Below are positions 1 to 10,090 of a stretch of DNA of 49,471 nt, piece after piece. Within the stretch, counting starts at the first letter, position 1. The number at the start of each line of letters is the position of its first letter. Made by a program: the position numbers and the translations under genes. The stretch is from Aeromicrobium sp. (GTDB lineage Bacteria; Actinomycetota; Coriobacteriia; Anaerosomatales; Anaerosomataceae). Location: the NCBI GenBank assembly GCA_015351705.1, contig JADIIM010000044.1, positions 1-49,471 on the forward strand, in the 5' to 3' direction. The notes below the pieces were generated by a model, which saw only the letters and a program-made list of their open reading frames with translations, was not told where the DNA came from and did not search any database.

Positions 1-292
1 TGGCGGTGTCGGTGTTCAGCAGCTTGACGCCGCCGACCTTGGCGCGGTGGACCGAGTGGCACAGACCGCACTTGGCGGTGTTGGCCGTGTAGCCCGCGTG
101 GGCGCCGGGGTAGGTCGGGTTGTCACCGAGGTTGATCAGCATGGTGCCGGTGTTGCCGGAACCGGGCATCGAACCCCAGGTGTAGTAATCCGTGCTGTAG
201 TTCCAGGTCTTCGCCGACGTCGCGTAGGCGGTGGCCGCAAAGGCAAGGACGAGGGCGACCGCGAGGGCGACGACGATGAGGGTCTTCTTCAT
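1..292 (-). CDS. secreted multiheme c-type cytochrome (N-terminal part, cut by window edge)
   Basis: Reading leftwards from ATG at 292, the protein starts with a signal peptide (MKKTLIVVALAVALVLAF, AxA-like cleavage near residue 22), a Trp/Tyr/Gly-rich stretch, and then the haem-binding motif CGLCH followed by SVH near residue 78. The C-terminus lies outside the window, so haem number is unknown. CxxCH motifs bind covalent haem c, and the signal peptide places the protein outside the membrane. The start at 292 has GAAGGAG upstream. An in-frame ATG at 334 has an even better AGGAGG, and would add 14 residues before the signal peptide. Upstream on the same strand are NHL and TPR membrane proteins that may help assemble or anchor it. 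A strong promoter lies at 425-453. Confidence 0.85.
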   Translation of the reverse strand, partial: MKKTLIVVALAVALVLAFAATAYATSAKTWNYSTDYYTWGSMPGSGNTGTMLINLGDNPTYPGAHAGYTANTAKCGLCHSVHRAKVGGVKLLNTDTA

Positions 293-386
293 CGATACTC
301 CTTCGTTGATAGCGAAGATACGTGCTCGTTTCATCGAAACACCTCCTTTCCTGAGCGGGATGACAGACGCTGTGGAGAACGGTCCT

Positions 387-453
387 TGTGAACCGGTCAC
401 GCACCGCGTGGCTGTATTAAGGAAACTATATCCGATTTCAAGGAAGCTCTCAA
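387..453 (-). promoter_or_regulatory. promoter of the first cytochrome with a downstream TGTGA-type inverted repeat
   Basis: On the minus strand, -35 TTGAGA (448-453) and -10 TATAGT (425-430) are 17 bases apart, each matching the sigma-70 consensus at 5 of 6 positions. Transcription should start near 418. Between that point and the gene is TGTGA-N5-TCACG (387-401, plus-strand reading), which resembles CRP/FNR-family half-sites but has a 5-base rather than 6-base centre. A related and perfect site overlaps the promoter of the second cytochrome at 19542-19557. The promoter is clear; the operator is inference. Confidence 0.6.
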
Positions 454-483
454 TGCCGTTCATCGGTCAGTCTAACAGAAACA

Positions 484-1782
484 TCACGCGTCTTCAGCGG
501 GATCCCGTGTGCCCATCGCCCCTCTGGACGACGCGATTCCCGGTGCCTGTCGCTTCCGGACCTTCGTGCGTCGTGAACGAGTCACGGCCCACACCACGAT
601 CGCAAGCAAGAGCAGGGCCAACGGCAGCAGACACGCTCGCAGCGGTCCCGCCAGCGCTCGACGGATGGTCGCGACGGCTGCGCCGTCACCGGCCGATCCG
701 GGGACCCGGACGACCTGTACGCGGTTGTTGAGATTGTCCGCGACCGTGAACCAGTCGCGCGCCGGATCGTAACTCACGCTCGTGGGGTAGAAGAAGTACC
801 CGTCCTCAGCACCGTAGTCCCCGTACTTGCCGATGAGTGACCCGTCGGCGGGGTCGAAGACCGCCAGCGCGCACTCGAACATGTCGATCACCACGACGCG
901 GCCGGCACCGTCCACCGTCAGGCCCAGCGGAAGCTGCAACGCGTCGGTCCCCACCAACGCGGCTCCGGGGTCCTCGGTGATCGTGAGACGTCCCTCCACC
1001 ATCTGCGCCGAGTTGGTGGGGTTGCCGGTGCGCACGATCCACAGACGGTTGCCCTCGGGATCGTACGCGGACAGGCGGTTGTTCCACGAGTCGGCCACGA
1101 AGATCGTGCCGTCGGCCCCGATCGCCACGCCGTGCACGTAGTCGAACTGCCAGTCCTCCTTGCCGCGCGAGCCCACGACCTGAAGCGGCTGCTCGGGGTT
1201 GGCGCGGTCGAGGATCGCGAAGCCGTTCACTGACCCGACGACCACGCGTGTGTCGTTCACCGCGACAGAGACCGGGCTCGGCACGCCGAACGAGCCGATG
1301 TCGTTGCCCTGAGGGTCGAACACGCGCACGACGTCGAGCTGTGTCTCACATACATAGAGTGCACCGTCCGGCGCCACGGCGAAGCGGCCGGGGATGAGCA
1401 GCGGCGCGTCTTCCGGGCCGACGACCTCCTCGACGTAGCGACCGTCGGGAGTGAAGCGCATGACCGTGCCGGACTTGCCGTCCGTGACCCAGATCGAGCC
1501 GTCCGGGCCGGGCACGGCCGCCTGCGTGCGCTCGAACTGATCTTCGGGCAGGTCGCTCTTGCCGTAGATCGACCGCACCCAGGTGAGTCCACCGCCGCCC
1601 TCGCCGTCACCGGTGATCGTGCCGCCCTTAGGGACCATCAGCTGGAACAGCAGGTACGACGCAAGGCCGAGCAGCACGAGCAGCACCACGAGCACAAGCC
1701 CGAGGGCGCGTCGTCCGCGCCGGGACTTCACCGCCACATCGGCGTCAGCGGCCGTCGCAGCCGCGGTACGGGGATCGCTCAT
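484..1782 (-). CDS. membrane-anchored NHL-repeat beta-propeller protein
   Basis: A 432-residue protein. Residues about 26-48 form a transmembrane segment (LGLVLVVLLVLLGLASYLLF). The large middle part contains repeated blades such as IWVTDGKSGTVMRFTPDGRY, LYVCETQLDVVRVFDPQG, IFVADSWNNRLSAYDPEGN and FTVADNLNNRVQVVRVPG, typical of a six-bladed NHL propeller. A second hydrophobic stretch (ACLLPLALLLLAIVVWAV) lies near residues 383-402, followed by a basic tail, so the propeller is probably held outside the membrane between two anchors. Its ATG overlaps the stop of the upstream TPR gene by 4 bases (ATGA), implying coupled translation. The next gene downstream is the multiheme cytochrome. Propellers beside cytochrome genes often have docking or assembly roles; the function here is not known. 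Confidence 0.85.
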   Translation of the reverse strand: MSDPRTAAATAADADVAVKSRRGRRALGLVLVVLLVLLGLASYLLFQLMVPKGGTITGDGEGGGGLTWVRSIYGKSDLPEDQFERTQAAVPGPDGSIWVTDGKSGTVMRFTPDGRYVEEVVGPEDAPLLIPGRFAVAPDGALYVCETQLDVVRVFDPQGNDIGSFGVPSPVSVAVNDTRVVVGSVNGFAILDRANPEQPLQVVGSRGKEDWQFDYVHGVAIGADGTIFVADSWNNRLSAYDPEGNRLWIVRTGNPTNSAQMVEGRLTITEDPGAALVGTDALQLPLGLTVDGAGRVVVIDMFECALAVFDPADGSLIGKYGDYGAEDGYFFYPTSVSYDPARDWFTVADNLNNRVQVVRVPGSAGDGAAVATIRRALAGPLRACLLPLALLLLAIVVWAVTRSRRTKVRKRQAPGIASSRGAMGTRDPAEDA

Positions 1783-2639
1783 CGGGTCACTCCGATCCTC
1801 TCGAGGGCCTCAAGGGCCTCCTCGTTCGTGTCATCGAACATCAACGCCGCGTTCAGGTCCGCTTCGGCGCCGACGTCGTCACCGGCCTCGATCTTCGCAA
1901 CGCCCCGGTCGATCAGGATGTCGGCGGCCGTGGGGTACTGCTCGAGGTACAAGTCGTACTGTGCGATCGCATTGCCCCAGTCGCTGGCGTCGCGATAGAT
2001 GTAAGCCTTGAGCAGGATTGCGGTGTAATAGTTCTCCGGGATGCCCTCGATTCGCGCCATTTGGGCCATGGAGCCGCCGGCGGCGATCTTCGCGTCGTAG
2101 AACTCCTGGATCTGCGCCATCGCCTGATCGGCGACGGTCAGCGCCTGCTCCGAGCGGCCCTGCGCGTGCAGCAGGCGTACCTCGGCGATGGAGATCTCGG
2201 CGGTGGCCGAGTCCTCGACGCTGGCGCGCGCGTCACGAAGCACGTCTCCCGCACGCCGGTACTGCCCGTCGTCGATCAGCGCCGAGATGTACGCGCTCCA
2301 CACGGCGGGATCAGTGGAACCGGCCCGGACCGCGGCGCCGGTCACGGCGATCTCCTTCTCCGCGAGCGTGCGCGGCCCACCGGTGCCGAGCACGCCGGTG
2401 ATGATCGCGCTCACGACCGTGATGAGGAATACGATCACGAGCCCGAAGGCCACGTAGGTCATCCGGCGAACGACCGGGTCGCGGAAGATCCCGCTGTGCC
2501 CCGAGCTCCGGCCCGCGCGCGCTTCAGTCTGCGCCGCTGGCGCGGCCTCGTCACTCTCGAAGAACCCGTGCTCGTCCGAGGCAGTGGTGACCTCGGGGAT
2601 ATCGGTCGGTTCGACCCTATCGCGTCGATCGTCGGGCAT
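1779..2639 (-). CDS. TPR-repeat single-pass membrane protein
   Basis: A 286-residue protein with an acidic cytoplasmic N-terminus, one transmembrane helix near residues 60-88 (MTYVAFGLVIVFLITVVSAI) and an extracytoplasmic helical region. TPR-like repeats are visible, for example AWSAYISALIDDGQYRRAGDVL-like, NYYTAILLKAYIYRDASDWGN and DILIDRGVAKIEAGDDVGAE. The ATG at 2639 follows GGGAG with 7-base spacing. It is the first gene of a TPR-NHL pair (4-base overlap) that runs towards the cytochrome. The TPR array suggests a scaffold for protein contacts during cytochrome assembly, but that is inferred from context only. Confidence 0.8.
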   Translation of the reverse strand: MPDDRRDRVEPTDIPEVTTASDEHGFFESDEAAPAAQTEARAGRSSGHSGIFRDPVVRRMTYVAFGLVIVFLITVVSAIITGVLGTGGPRTLAEKEIAVTGAAVRAGSTDPAVWSAYISALIDDGQYRRAGDVLRDARASVEDSATAEISIAEVRLLHAQGRSEQALTVADQAMAQIQEFYDAKIAAGGSMAQMARIEGIPENYYTAILLKAYIYRDASDWGNAIAQYDLYLEQYPTAADILIDRGVAKIEAGDDVGAEADLNAALMFDDTNEEALEALERIGVTR

Positions 2640-2746
2640 GCATGCGCTCCCATTCTCGCGGCTTGAGATTTCCTAACGTATGGTGCGGGACATCTCCGCG
2701 TGAAGCAATCTGAATGCCGAGTTGCATAACTCCGCCGTGTTCGGCC

Positions 2747-4015
2747 CTAACCGAGGTCCTCCGGCAGCCCGATGTGGCCGAGTACGGCACTGGCCGCGGC
2801 CACCGCGGGACCCGTGAGGTACACCTCACTCGTGGGGTCGCCCATCCGACCGACGAAGTTGCGGTTGGTGGTGGCCACCGCGCGCTCCCCCGCCGCCAGG
2901 ATACCCATGTGCCCGCCGAGGCACGGTCCGCACGTCGGTGTAGACACGGCGGCGCCGGCGTCCAGGAAGATGTCGGTGAGTCCCGTGTGCATCATGTCGC
3001 GGTACACCTGCTGCGTGGCGGGGATCACGATCATGCGCACGTCGGGGTGGACCCGATGGCCCTTGATCACCGTGGCGGCCTCGGCCATGTCCTCGTAGCG
3101 GCCGTTGGTGCACGAGCCGATCACGACCTGGTCGATCCTCACGTCGCGCGCCTCGGACACCGGCCGCGTGTTGCTCGGCAGGTGCGGGAAGGCGACGGTG
3201 GGGACGATCTCCGCGGCGTCGATCTCATAGACATGCGCGTAGACGGCATCAGGGTCCGAGTGGTACTCGGTCCACGGGCGCTCGGTGCGGCCGGTCATGT
3301 ACTCGCGGGTGACGTCGTCCACCGCGATGATGCCGCTCTTGCCGCCCGCCTCGATCGCCATGTTGCAGATGGTCATGCGGCCCGACATGCCGAGCGCCGC
3401 GATCGTGGAGCCGGTGAACTCCATCGCCTGGTAGAGGGCCCCGTCCACGCCGATCATGCCGATGATGTGGAGGATGACGTCCTTGGCGCCCACGCCAGGC
3501 CGAAGATCGCCGTCGATCACGAACTTGAGGCTCTCGGGCACCTTGAACCACGCCTGCCCGGTGGCCATGCCCACCGCGGCGTCGGTGGAGCCCACGCCCG
3601 TGGCGAACGCGCCGAGCGCGCCGTACGTGCAGGTGTGGCTGTCGGCGCCGATGATGACGTCGCCTGCGCCCACCACGCCCTGCTCGGGCAGAAGTGCGTG
3701 CTCCACGCCCATGCAGCCGATCTCGTAGTAGTGCGTGATGCCGTGCGCACGGACGAAGTCGCGCATGATCTTGGCCTGCTCGGCGCTCTTGATGTCCTTG
3801 TTGGGCGTGTAGTGGTCCGGCACGAGGGCGACCTTCGTGGGGTCCCATACGCGCTCCACGCCCACCTTCGCGAACTCGCGGATGGCGATGGGTGCGGTGA
3901 CGTCGTTTGCCAGCACGAGGTCCAGAGCGCACTCGACCAGCTGGCCGGGCACCACTTCTTCAAGCCCCGCATGCGCGGCGAGGATCTTCTCGGTGATCGT
4001 CATGGGACGGGGCAT
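2747..4015 (-). CDS. leuC: 3-isopropylmalate dehydratase large subunit family (aconitase superfamily), lone copy
   Basis: A 422-residue protein of the short archaeal/clostridial LeuC-homoaconitase type. The 4Fe-4S ligands are visible as IGSCTNGR and PTCGPCLGG; other family signatures are [21 protein letters not shown] and [10 protein letters not shown]. The family isomerises 2-isopropylmalate to 3-isopropylmalate by dehydration and hydration, and works as a heterodimer with a small subunit (LeuD). No leuD is adjacent; the only one in the window is at 22986-23486, beside a second leuC. ATG at 4015 follows AAGGAG with 6-base spacing; an open frame continues upstream but lacks a better start. 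A -10-like TAGAAT sits at 4050-4055. Substrate may be isopropylmalate, citramalate or a related 2-hydroxy acid. Confidence 0.9.
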   Translation of the reverse strand: MPRPMTITEKILAAHAGLEEVVPGQLVECALDLVLANDVTAPIAIREFAKVGVERVWDPTKVALVPDHYTPNKDIKSAEQAKIMRDFVRAHGITHYYEIGCMGVEHALLPEQGVVGAGDVIIGADSHTCTYGALGAFATGVGSTDAAVGMATGQAWFKVPESLKFVIDGDLRPGVGAKDVILHIIGMIGVDGALYQAMEFTGSTIAALGMSGRMTICNMAIEAGGKSGIIAVDDVTREYMTGRTERPWTEYHSDPDAVYAHVYEIDAAEIVPTVAFPHLPSNTRPVSEARDVRIDQVVIGSCTNGRYEDMAEAATVIKGHRVHPDVRMIVIPATQQVYRDMMHTGLTDIFLDAGAAVSTPTCGPCLGGHMGILAAGERAVATTNRNFVGRMGDPTSEVYLTGPAVAAASAVLGHIGLPEDLG

Positions 4016-4114
4016 CAGGGTCTCCTTCGACGCACGCTCCAGTCCGTGCATTCTACGCGAACGGCGTGCCGCCCGCCATGCCGACAGCACGATCGGCGTG
4101 CCCCCTGACACATC

Positions 4115-4143
4115 TTGCCGTCGTTCTGTCTTTCCATCATACT
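4115..4143 (+). promoter_or_regulatory. promoter giving a leaderless antitoxin-toxin mRNA
   Basis: TTGCCG (4115-4120) and CATACT (4138-4143) are separated by exactly 17 bases. The -10 ends six bases before the ATG at 4150, so the predicted +1 is the start codon itself. No Shine-Dalgarno sequence precedes that ATG, which agrees with a leaderless transcript. Confidence 0.6.
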
Positions 4144-4149
4144 GTGCGT

Positions 4150-4380
4150 ATGGCGAAAACGAAGACAACCGTGTACCTGGACGAAGACGTGCTTCGCGGC
4201 GCGAAGGTGATGGCCGCGCGCAGCGGCAAGCGCGACTACGAGATCGTCGAGGAAGCGCTCCGCGCCTATCTCGGCATGGATGTCCTGGATCGGGCGTTCG
4301 ACGCCGCCGGCATGGACGAGGACGACGCACTGCGCCTGGCTGTGGAAGAGGTGCACCGGTTCCGGTCCGGCCGGTCGTGA
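4150..4380 (+). CDS. ribbon-helix-helix antitoxin (VapB-like)
   Basis: A 76-residue protein beginning [21 protein letters not shown], a beta-strand followed by helices typical of ribbon-helix-helix antitoxins that bind DNA as dimers through the strand. The C-terminal part (about residues 45-76) would neutralise the toxin. It is directly followed by, and overlaps by 4 bases, a PIN-domain gene, the usual antitoxin-toxin order. There is no ribosome-binding site; the promoter position implies a leaderless mRNA. Such pairs normally repress their own promoter, but no obvious palindrome was found. Confidence 0.8.
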   Translation: MAKTKTTVYLDEDVLRGAKVMAARSGKRDYEIVEEALRAYLGMDVLDRAFDAAGMDEDDALRLAVEEVHRFRSGRS

Positions 4381-4796
4381 TCAGGGCCGTCCTCGACACC
4401 TACGTGTACGTCGCCGCACTCCTCTCACGCCACGGCGCCCCTGCGCGTCTCGTGGCCGCCCTTCACGAGGGGCTGTTCGACGCCCTCACGTGCCCCAAGC
4501 AGCTGGCCGAGCTGGCCGGGGTACTCGCGCGGCCGAAGATCGCGCGCCACGTGAGCGCCGACACGGCACGCGACTTCGTCGCGTGGCTTGAGCGCGTGGC
4601 GGTCACCGTGCCGGACCCGTGCGATGTCGCCGCACTCTCGCCCGACCCGGACGACGACTACCTCATCGCACTTGCACACAGCGGACGGGCCCGTGTGATC
4701 GTGTCCGGCGACGCCCACCTGCTCCAGATCGAGGACGCCACACCACCCGTGATCCCCCCGGCCGAGTTCGCCCTCTTGGTCGAGGGCCTCCCCTAG
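4377..4796 (+). CDS. PIN-domain toxin, putative ribonuclease
   Basis: A 139-residue protein starting at GTG 4377, which overlaps the antitoxin stop codon (GTGA). It has the acidic residues expected of a PIN nuclease: Asp in [12 protein letters not shown] near residue 6, Glu in [14 protein letters not shown], Asp in [11 protein letters not shown] and Asp in VSGDAHLL. The spacing matches the COG1569 group of PIN toxins paired with RHH antitoxins. PIN toxins cleave RNA in a metal-dependent way; the target here cannot be told. It converges on the O-antigen-ligase-like gene with a 14-base gap. Confidence 0.82.
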   Translation: MIRAVLDTYVYVAALLSRHGAPARLVAALHEGLFDALTCPKQLAELAGVLARPKIARHVSADTARDFVAWLERVAVTVPDPCDVAALSPDPDDDYLIALAHSGRARVIVSGDAHLLQIEDATPPVIPPAEFALLVEGLP

Positions 4797-4810
4797 GCGC
4801 TGAGCGCGCA

Positions 4811-6720
4811 TCACCGCAGGGGCGGGACCGTCGCGGCCCTTCCGCTCGCGTTCGGCGAGACGTCTCCCTCGGCGAGCGCCTGCACGGACGCATGCTGCCG
4901 GTCGAGCACAGCCGCCTCACTCGCGATCCCGATCGCACTGCGCACGAGGTCGTCATCGCCGAGGTGCGTTCCCACGCGCGCCTGGAGTGCCGCGTACCAC
5001 GCGTGCGCCGGGTAGTCGGCCGGCGCGAGCGCGAGCACGCGCGCGTAGGCATCGCCGGCCTCATCATGCAGCACCCGCACATCGGCGTCCGGCGCCCCGT
5101 CCGCCATCGCTGACAGCGCCCCCTGCCCGCGCGCCTGCGCCGCACCGCGCGCGTACTTGACCGAGGGCGGGTTGCCGGACACCGCGCGCTCGGCAAGCAC
5201 GGCCGACTCCTCGAACGCAGCACCGTGGTAGCGGTCCCGCGCAGCGAGATAGGTGGCGTCGGCGCTCAGCAGACTGGCCGAGGCCCCCACCGATGCAAGC
5301 AAGAGCACCCCCGATACCGCCACGATGGCCACCGGCGCGACGGGCCGGACGCGCGCTTCACGCGCCGAGGGCGCGCCCGCGATGGCGAGCATGATGAAGA
5401 ACGGGACGGTCGCACCGAGCACGCCGACGTTGAACAGCATCTGCACCGCGAAGCCGAGGCACCCCAGCCACGCGGCTGTGAGCATGATCGCACCCGCGTC
5501 TGCGGCCGGGCCTCGCGCTGACGCTCCGCGCACCGGCCGCCCGGTAAGCCGCCTGAGCACTCCGCGACCGCTCCAGAGGCCGCTCGCGACCACGGCGAGC
5601 AGAAGGAGCGCCCCGGGCACGCCGAGCGTCACCGCGTACTGGAGCGGCCACGAGTGCGCGTTGTTGACGGTCGCCTCGGCGCCGAACGCCTCGACGTACG
5701 CGTCGGACCGGTGCGCCCTGAACGCGGGAAGGAACGCATCCGGACCGTGGCCGAGGACGGGCCGCTCGGCAACGGCCGCAGCGGATACCCCGATGAGCAG
5801 GGAGCGCTCGGAGGCGCTGCCCGTGCCCGAAAACCCGTCCGTGAGCCGGGTGATGACGTTGGTCTCGCCCTCGGCGGCAAGCGAGAGGCCGACGAGGCCG
5901 ACCACGAGAACGGCCGCGGCGGCAAGTGCGGCCCACGTCCGCGGTGCGATCGTGCGGGGCCCGACGCGGCTCGCGCGGCGCCACAGCCAGACGCCCACGA
6001 CCGCCTGTGCGAACACCGCCAGCCATGCGGACCGGGTGAAGGTGGCAAAGAGCGCCGCTGTCACGACGAGCACGCCGGCAGTCCAGGCGGTCCGGGCGGC
6101 CGGCCGACGCGCGGTGAGCGCGAGCCCGACGACAAGGGGAAGCGCGAGCACGAGCAGACCGCCGAAGAAGTTCGGGTTGCCGAAGGTCGAGAACGCCCGT
6201 CTGAGGTCGAAGCCGTACGCCTCGAGCGTGTAGCTCGCCGGGTCGAGCCCGGCGTACTGGACGAGGCCGTGGCACGCGAGCGCCACCGCCGACGCCGCGA
6301 TCGCGGCGAGTACGCGCCTCGCCGCGCCGGTGCCGCGGACGACCTGGAGCGTTGCGCCGTAGGCGAGCACATACATGGCAAGCGTGACCGCGCCCTCAAG
6401 CCGCTCGGACTGGCCGAGCACCGAGAGCGCCCGATGTGGGGAGAGCGCGGCTGACACCAGGCCCCAGACGGCGAGCGTCCCGAGCAGCGCCCAGGTCACG
6501 TCGAAGCGCAGCGTTGCGGGCCCGCGCCGGGCACCGGCCGCCCACAGCGTCCAGATCAACAGAACACCGATCGTCGCGACGACGAGCCTCGGCAGTGCGA
6601 TGGTGTCGTACAGGAGCGCGCCGTCGCCGATGCCGAACATCGTCAGATTGCCGGTCGCGGCGGCGACGAGCGCCGCCGTCGCCGCGAGCAGCCAGACAGA
6701 TGCGCGCTCCAGGCGGTCGG

Positions 6721-6724
<4 letters not shown>
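4811..6724 (-). CDS. O-antigen ligase/polymerase-like membrane protein with C-terminal helical repeats
   Basis: A 637-residue protein with about ten to twelve hydrophobic segments over residues 8-480 and a Wzy_C/WaaL-type central region ([65 protein letters not shown]). Such proteins transfer or polymerise surface glycans using undecaprenyl-linked donors. The last 150 residues are soluble and TPR-like ([41 protein letters not shown]). The GTG start at 6724 overlaps the leuA stop by 4 bases, with AGGAG eight bases upstream inside leuA, so it appears translationally coupled to a biosynthetic gene with no evident functional link. A much longer frame extends upstream through leuA but is antisense-like composition and was trimmed. 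Confidence 0.8.
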
Positions 6725-8301
<1,577 letters not shown>

Positions 8302-8344
8302 CGTGGATGCTCCTTGCACGCGAACGCGGGTACGGGCGGGGTGC

Positions 8345-8378
8345 GCCGGCACGAGCCGTCGGTCAGACGGCGGCCGGC
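8345..8378 (-). promoter_or_regulatory. two-part hairpin overlapping the stop of the leuA leader peptide
   Basis: GCCGTC (8355-8360) pairs with GACGGC (8366-8371) around a 5-base loop, and the flanking GCCGGC copies (8345-8350, 8373-8378) can form an outer stem. The hairpin spans the stop codon of the leader peptide, so a ribosome finishing or stalling on the leader would change its folding. No U-tract follows, so control could act through Rho or through access to the leuA ribosome-binding site. Confidence 0.5.
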
Positions 8379-8431
8379 TGCATAAGTCGCCCGAGAAGAC
8401 CCGGCAAGAGCATGTGAGCGTGCGCGTTCAT
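8363..8431 (-). CDS. leuL: leucine-rich leader peptide of leuA
   Basis: A 22-codon frame from ATG 8431 to TGA. Codons 8-16 read L-L-P-G-L-L-G-R-L, five leucines in nine codons using CTC, TTG, CTT, CTC and CTT. CTT and TTG appear uncommon among leucine codons in the neighbouring high-GC genes. A TATACT -10 element ends six bases before the ATG, so the mRNA is predicted to begin at the start codon and the peptide to be translated without a Shine-Dalgarno sequence. Leader peptides with runs of the end-product codon are known upstream of leuA in other bacteria, including actinobacteria. The frame is too small for ordinary gene finders. Confidence 0.75.
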   Translation of the reverse strand: MNAHAHMLLPGLLGRLMQPAAV

Positions 8432-8437
8432 GCGGGG

Positions 8438-8443
8438 AGTATA
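8438..8443 (-). promoter_or_regulatory. -10 element of the leuA leader promoter
   Basis: TATACT on the minus strand, 5 of 6 matches to consensus, six bases upstream of the leader ATG. The -35 region coincides with the hairpin at 8446-8475 and has no good consensus match (GTCCAT at 17 bases), so an activator or extended contacts may be needed. Confidence 0.5.
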
Positions 8444-8445
8444 GC

Positions 8446-8475
8446 GCAGAAGGGGTCCGGATGGACCCCTTCTGC
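8446..8475 (-). terminator. hairpin after serA (likely terminator)
   Basis: GCAGAAGGGGTCC (8446-8458), loop GGAT, then GGACCCCTTCTGC (8463-8475): a perfect 13-bp stem. It sits 31 bases after the serA stop and immediately before the leuA leader promoter, which makes it a natural boundary between the ilv-serA unit and leuA. It lacks a U-tract, as is common for high-GC actinobacterial terminators. Confidence 0.65.
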
Positions 8476-8505
8476 CGAGGGACGCCGTCATGATCGTGCG
8501 GGCGC

Positions 8506-10086
8506 CTACAGTTCGATCCTCCAGGCCTCGGCCACCTCAGCCTTGGCGTTGATGCGGTCCATGAGCGCGTCGGAGATCGGCGAGTCCACGTTGAGTCCCA
8601 TGAGCGCGGTGCCGCCCTCCTCGGTGCGACCCACCTGCATCGACGCGATGTTCACGTCGTTCTCGCCGAGTGCGGTGCCCACACGACCCACCACGCCGGG
8701 GACGTCGGTGTAGGTGAGGAACAGCATGTGGTGCGTGGGCGCCATGTCGATGTCGAACTCGTTGAAGGTCACCAGGCGCGGCTCGTTCTTCTTGCCGATG
8801 AGCGTGGCGCCGAGCTTGAACTCGCGGTCGCCGGCGCGCGCCACGACCACCATCAGGCTCACGTAGTCGAGGCTGTCGGTGCGGCTCTGCTCGAGGATGG
8901 CGATACCGCGCTGCTCGGCGTAGTGGTTGGCGTTGACGAAGTTGATGGCGTCTTGCGTGACCACCGTGAGCAGGCCCTTGAGCATCGCGGTCTTGAGGAT
9001 GCGGGTGTCGAGCTCGGCCAGGTGCCCGATGAAGTGCACCTCGATCTCCGAGACCGGCCCGCGCGCGATCTGCGCGATGCCCTTCCCGAGCCCCTCGGCC
9101 ACCGGGATGTACGGCCCGACGGCCTCCATGACCTCCGGTGAGACCGGCGCTATGTTGACGGCCGTCGGCACCATGTCGCCGCGCAGGCCAGCCGCCACGT
9201 ACTCGGCGATCTGCTCGCCGGCACGGTCCTGCGCCTCCTCGGTCGACGCGCCGAGGTGCGGCGTGACGATGACCTGCTCGAAGGCGAAGAGCGGCGAGTC
9301 CGTGCACGGCTCGACCTCGTAGACGTCGATGCCCGCCGAGGCCACCTTGCCGCTCTCGAGCGCGGCGATGAGCGCGGCCTCCTGATAGATGCCGCCGCGG
9401 GCGGTGTTCACCAGCCGCACGCCGTCCTTCATCTTGGCGAACTCATCGGGCCCGAACATGCCGATGGTCTCTTTGGTTTTGGGCAGGTGCACGGTGATGA
9501 AGTCGGCCTGTCCCAGGAGGTCGTCGAGCGTGGCCGCGTACCCGATGCCGAGCTGCGCCGCGCGCTCCTCGGTGATGTACGGATCGAACGCCACGACCTT
9601 CATGCCGAGGCCCTTGGCGCGCTCGGCCACCAGGGCGCCGATGCGCCCGAGCCCGACGAGGCCGAGCGTCTTGTCGAGCACCTCGGTCCCGGTGAACTTG
9701 GAGCGCTCCCACTTGCAGGCGTGCATCGAGGCGTTGGCCTGCGGGATGTTGCGCACCTGCGCGAGCAGCAGCGCGATGGTGTGCTCGGCCGCCGAGACGA
9801 TGTTGCTCGTGGGCGCGTTGCACACGATGATGCCGCGCTCGGTGGCCGCGACCACGTCCACGTTGTCCACGCCCACGCCCGCGCGCCCGACGATCTTGAG
9901 GTTCACGCCGGCCTCGAGCACCTCGCGCGTGGCCTTGGTGGCCGAGCGCACGATCAGGCCGTCGTAGGCCGGGATCGCCGCCACGAGCTCCTCAGGCGTC
10001 ATGCCGGTGATGACGTCGACCTCGAACTCCTTCTTCAGAAGCTCGATGCCGCCGTCGGCGATCTTCTCCGCTACCAGTACTTTCAT
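8506..10086 (-). CDS. serA: D-3-phosphoglycerate dehydrogenase, long form with ACT domain
   Basis: A 526-residue protein. It has the NAD-binding motif (GLVGLGRIGALVAERAKG), the catalytic arginine in NTARGGIYQE, the catalytic histidine in VTPHLGAST, an intervening domain (about residues 320-450), and a C-terminal ACT domain (MLFLTYTDVPGVVGRVGTAL). It oxidises 3-phosphoglycerate to 3-phosphohydroxypyruvate, the first step of serine synthesis, in the cytosol. ATG at 10086 has GGGGGAG seven bases upstream, overlapping the end of the aminotransferase gene. With that aminotransferase it could form a two-step serine module inside a branched-chain amino acid operon. Confidence 0.95.
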   Translation of the reverse strand: MKVLVAEKIADGGIELLKKEFEVDVITGMTPEELVAAIPAYDGLIVRSATKATREVLEAGVNLKIVGRAGVGVDNVDVVAATERGIIVCNAPTSNIVSAAEHTIALLLAQVRNIPQANASMHACKWERSKFTGTEVLDKTLGLVGLGRIGALVAERAKGLGMKVVAFDPYITEERAAQLGIGYAATLDDLLGQADFITVHLPKTKETIGMFGPDEFAKMKDGVRLVNTARGGIYQEAALIAALESGKVASAGIDVYEVEPCTDSPLFAFEQVIVTPHLGASTEEAQDRAGEQIAEYVAAGLRGDMVPTAVNIAPVSPEVMEAVGPYIPVAEGLGKGIAQIARGPVSEIEVHFIGHLAELDTRILKTAMLKGLLTVVTQDAINFVNANHYAEQRGIAILEQSRTDSLDYVSLMVVVARAGDREFKLGATLIGKKNEPRLVTFNEFDIDMAPTHHMLFLTYTDVPGVVGRVGTALGENDVNIASMQVGRTEEGGTALMGLNVDSPISDALMDRINAKAEVAEAWRIEL

Positions 10087-10090
10087 CTGT

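Noticed and set aside
2714-4108. Long open frame antisense to leuC on the plus strand
   Set aside because: It mirrors leuC codon structure, is rich in His/Arg/Gly, and has no ribosome site or recognisable domain. The same applies to long antisense frames over ilvD (14825-16693), the MMPL gene (36535-38409) and pncB/pncA (42643-44829).
4016-4399. Upstream extension of the leuC frame to 4399
   Set aside because: It runs through the antitoxin gene and has no LeuC homology; the family start and AAGGAG are at 4015.
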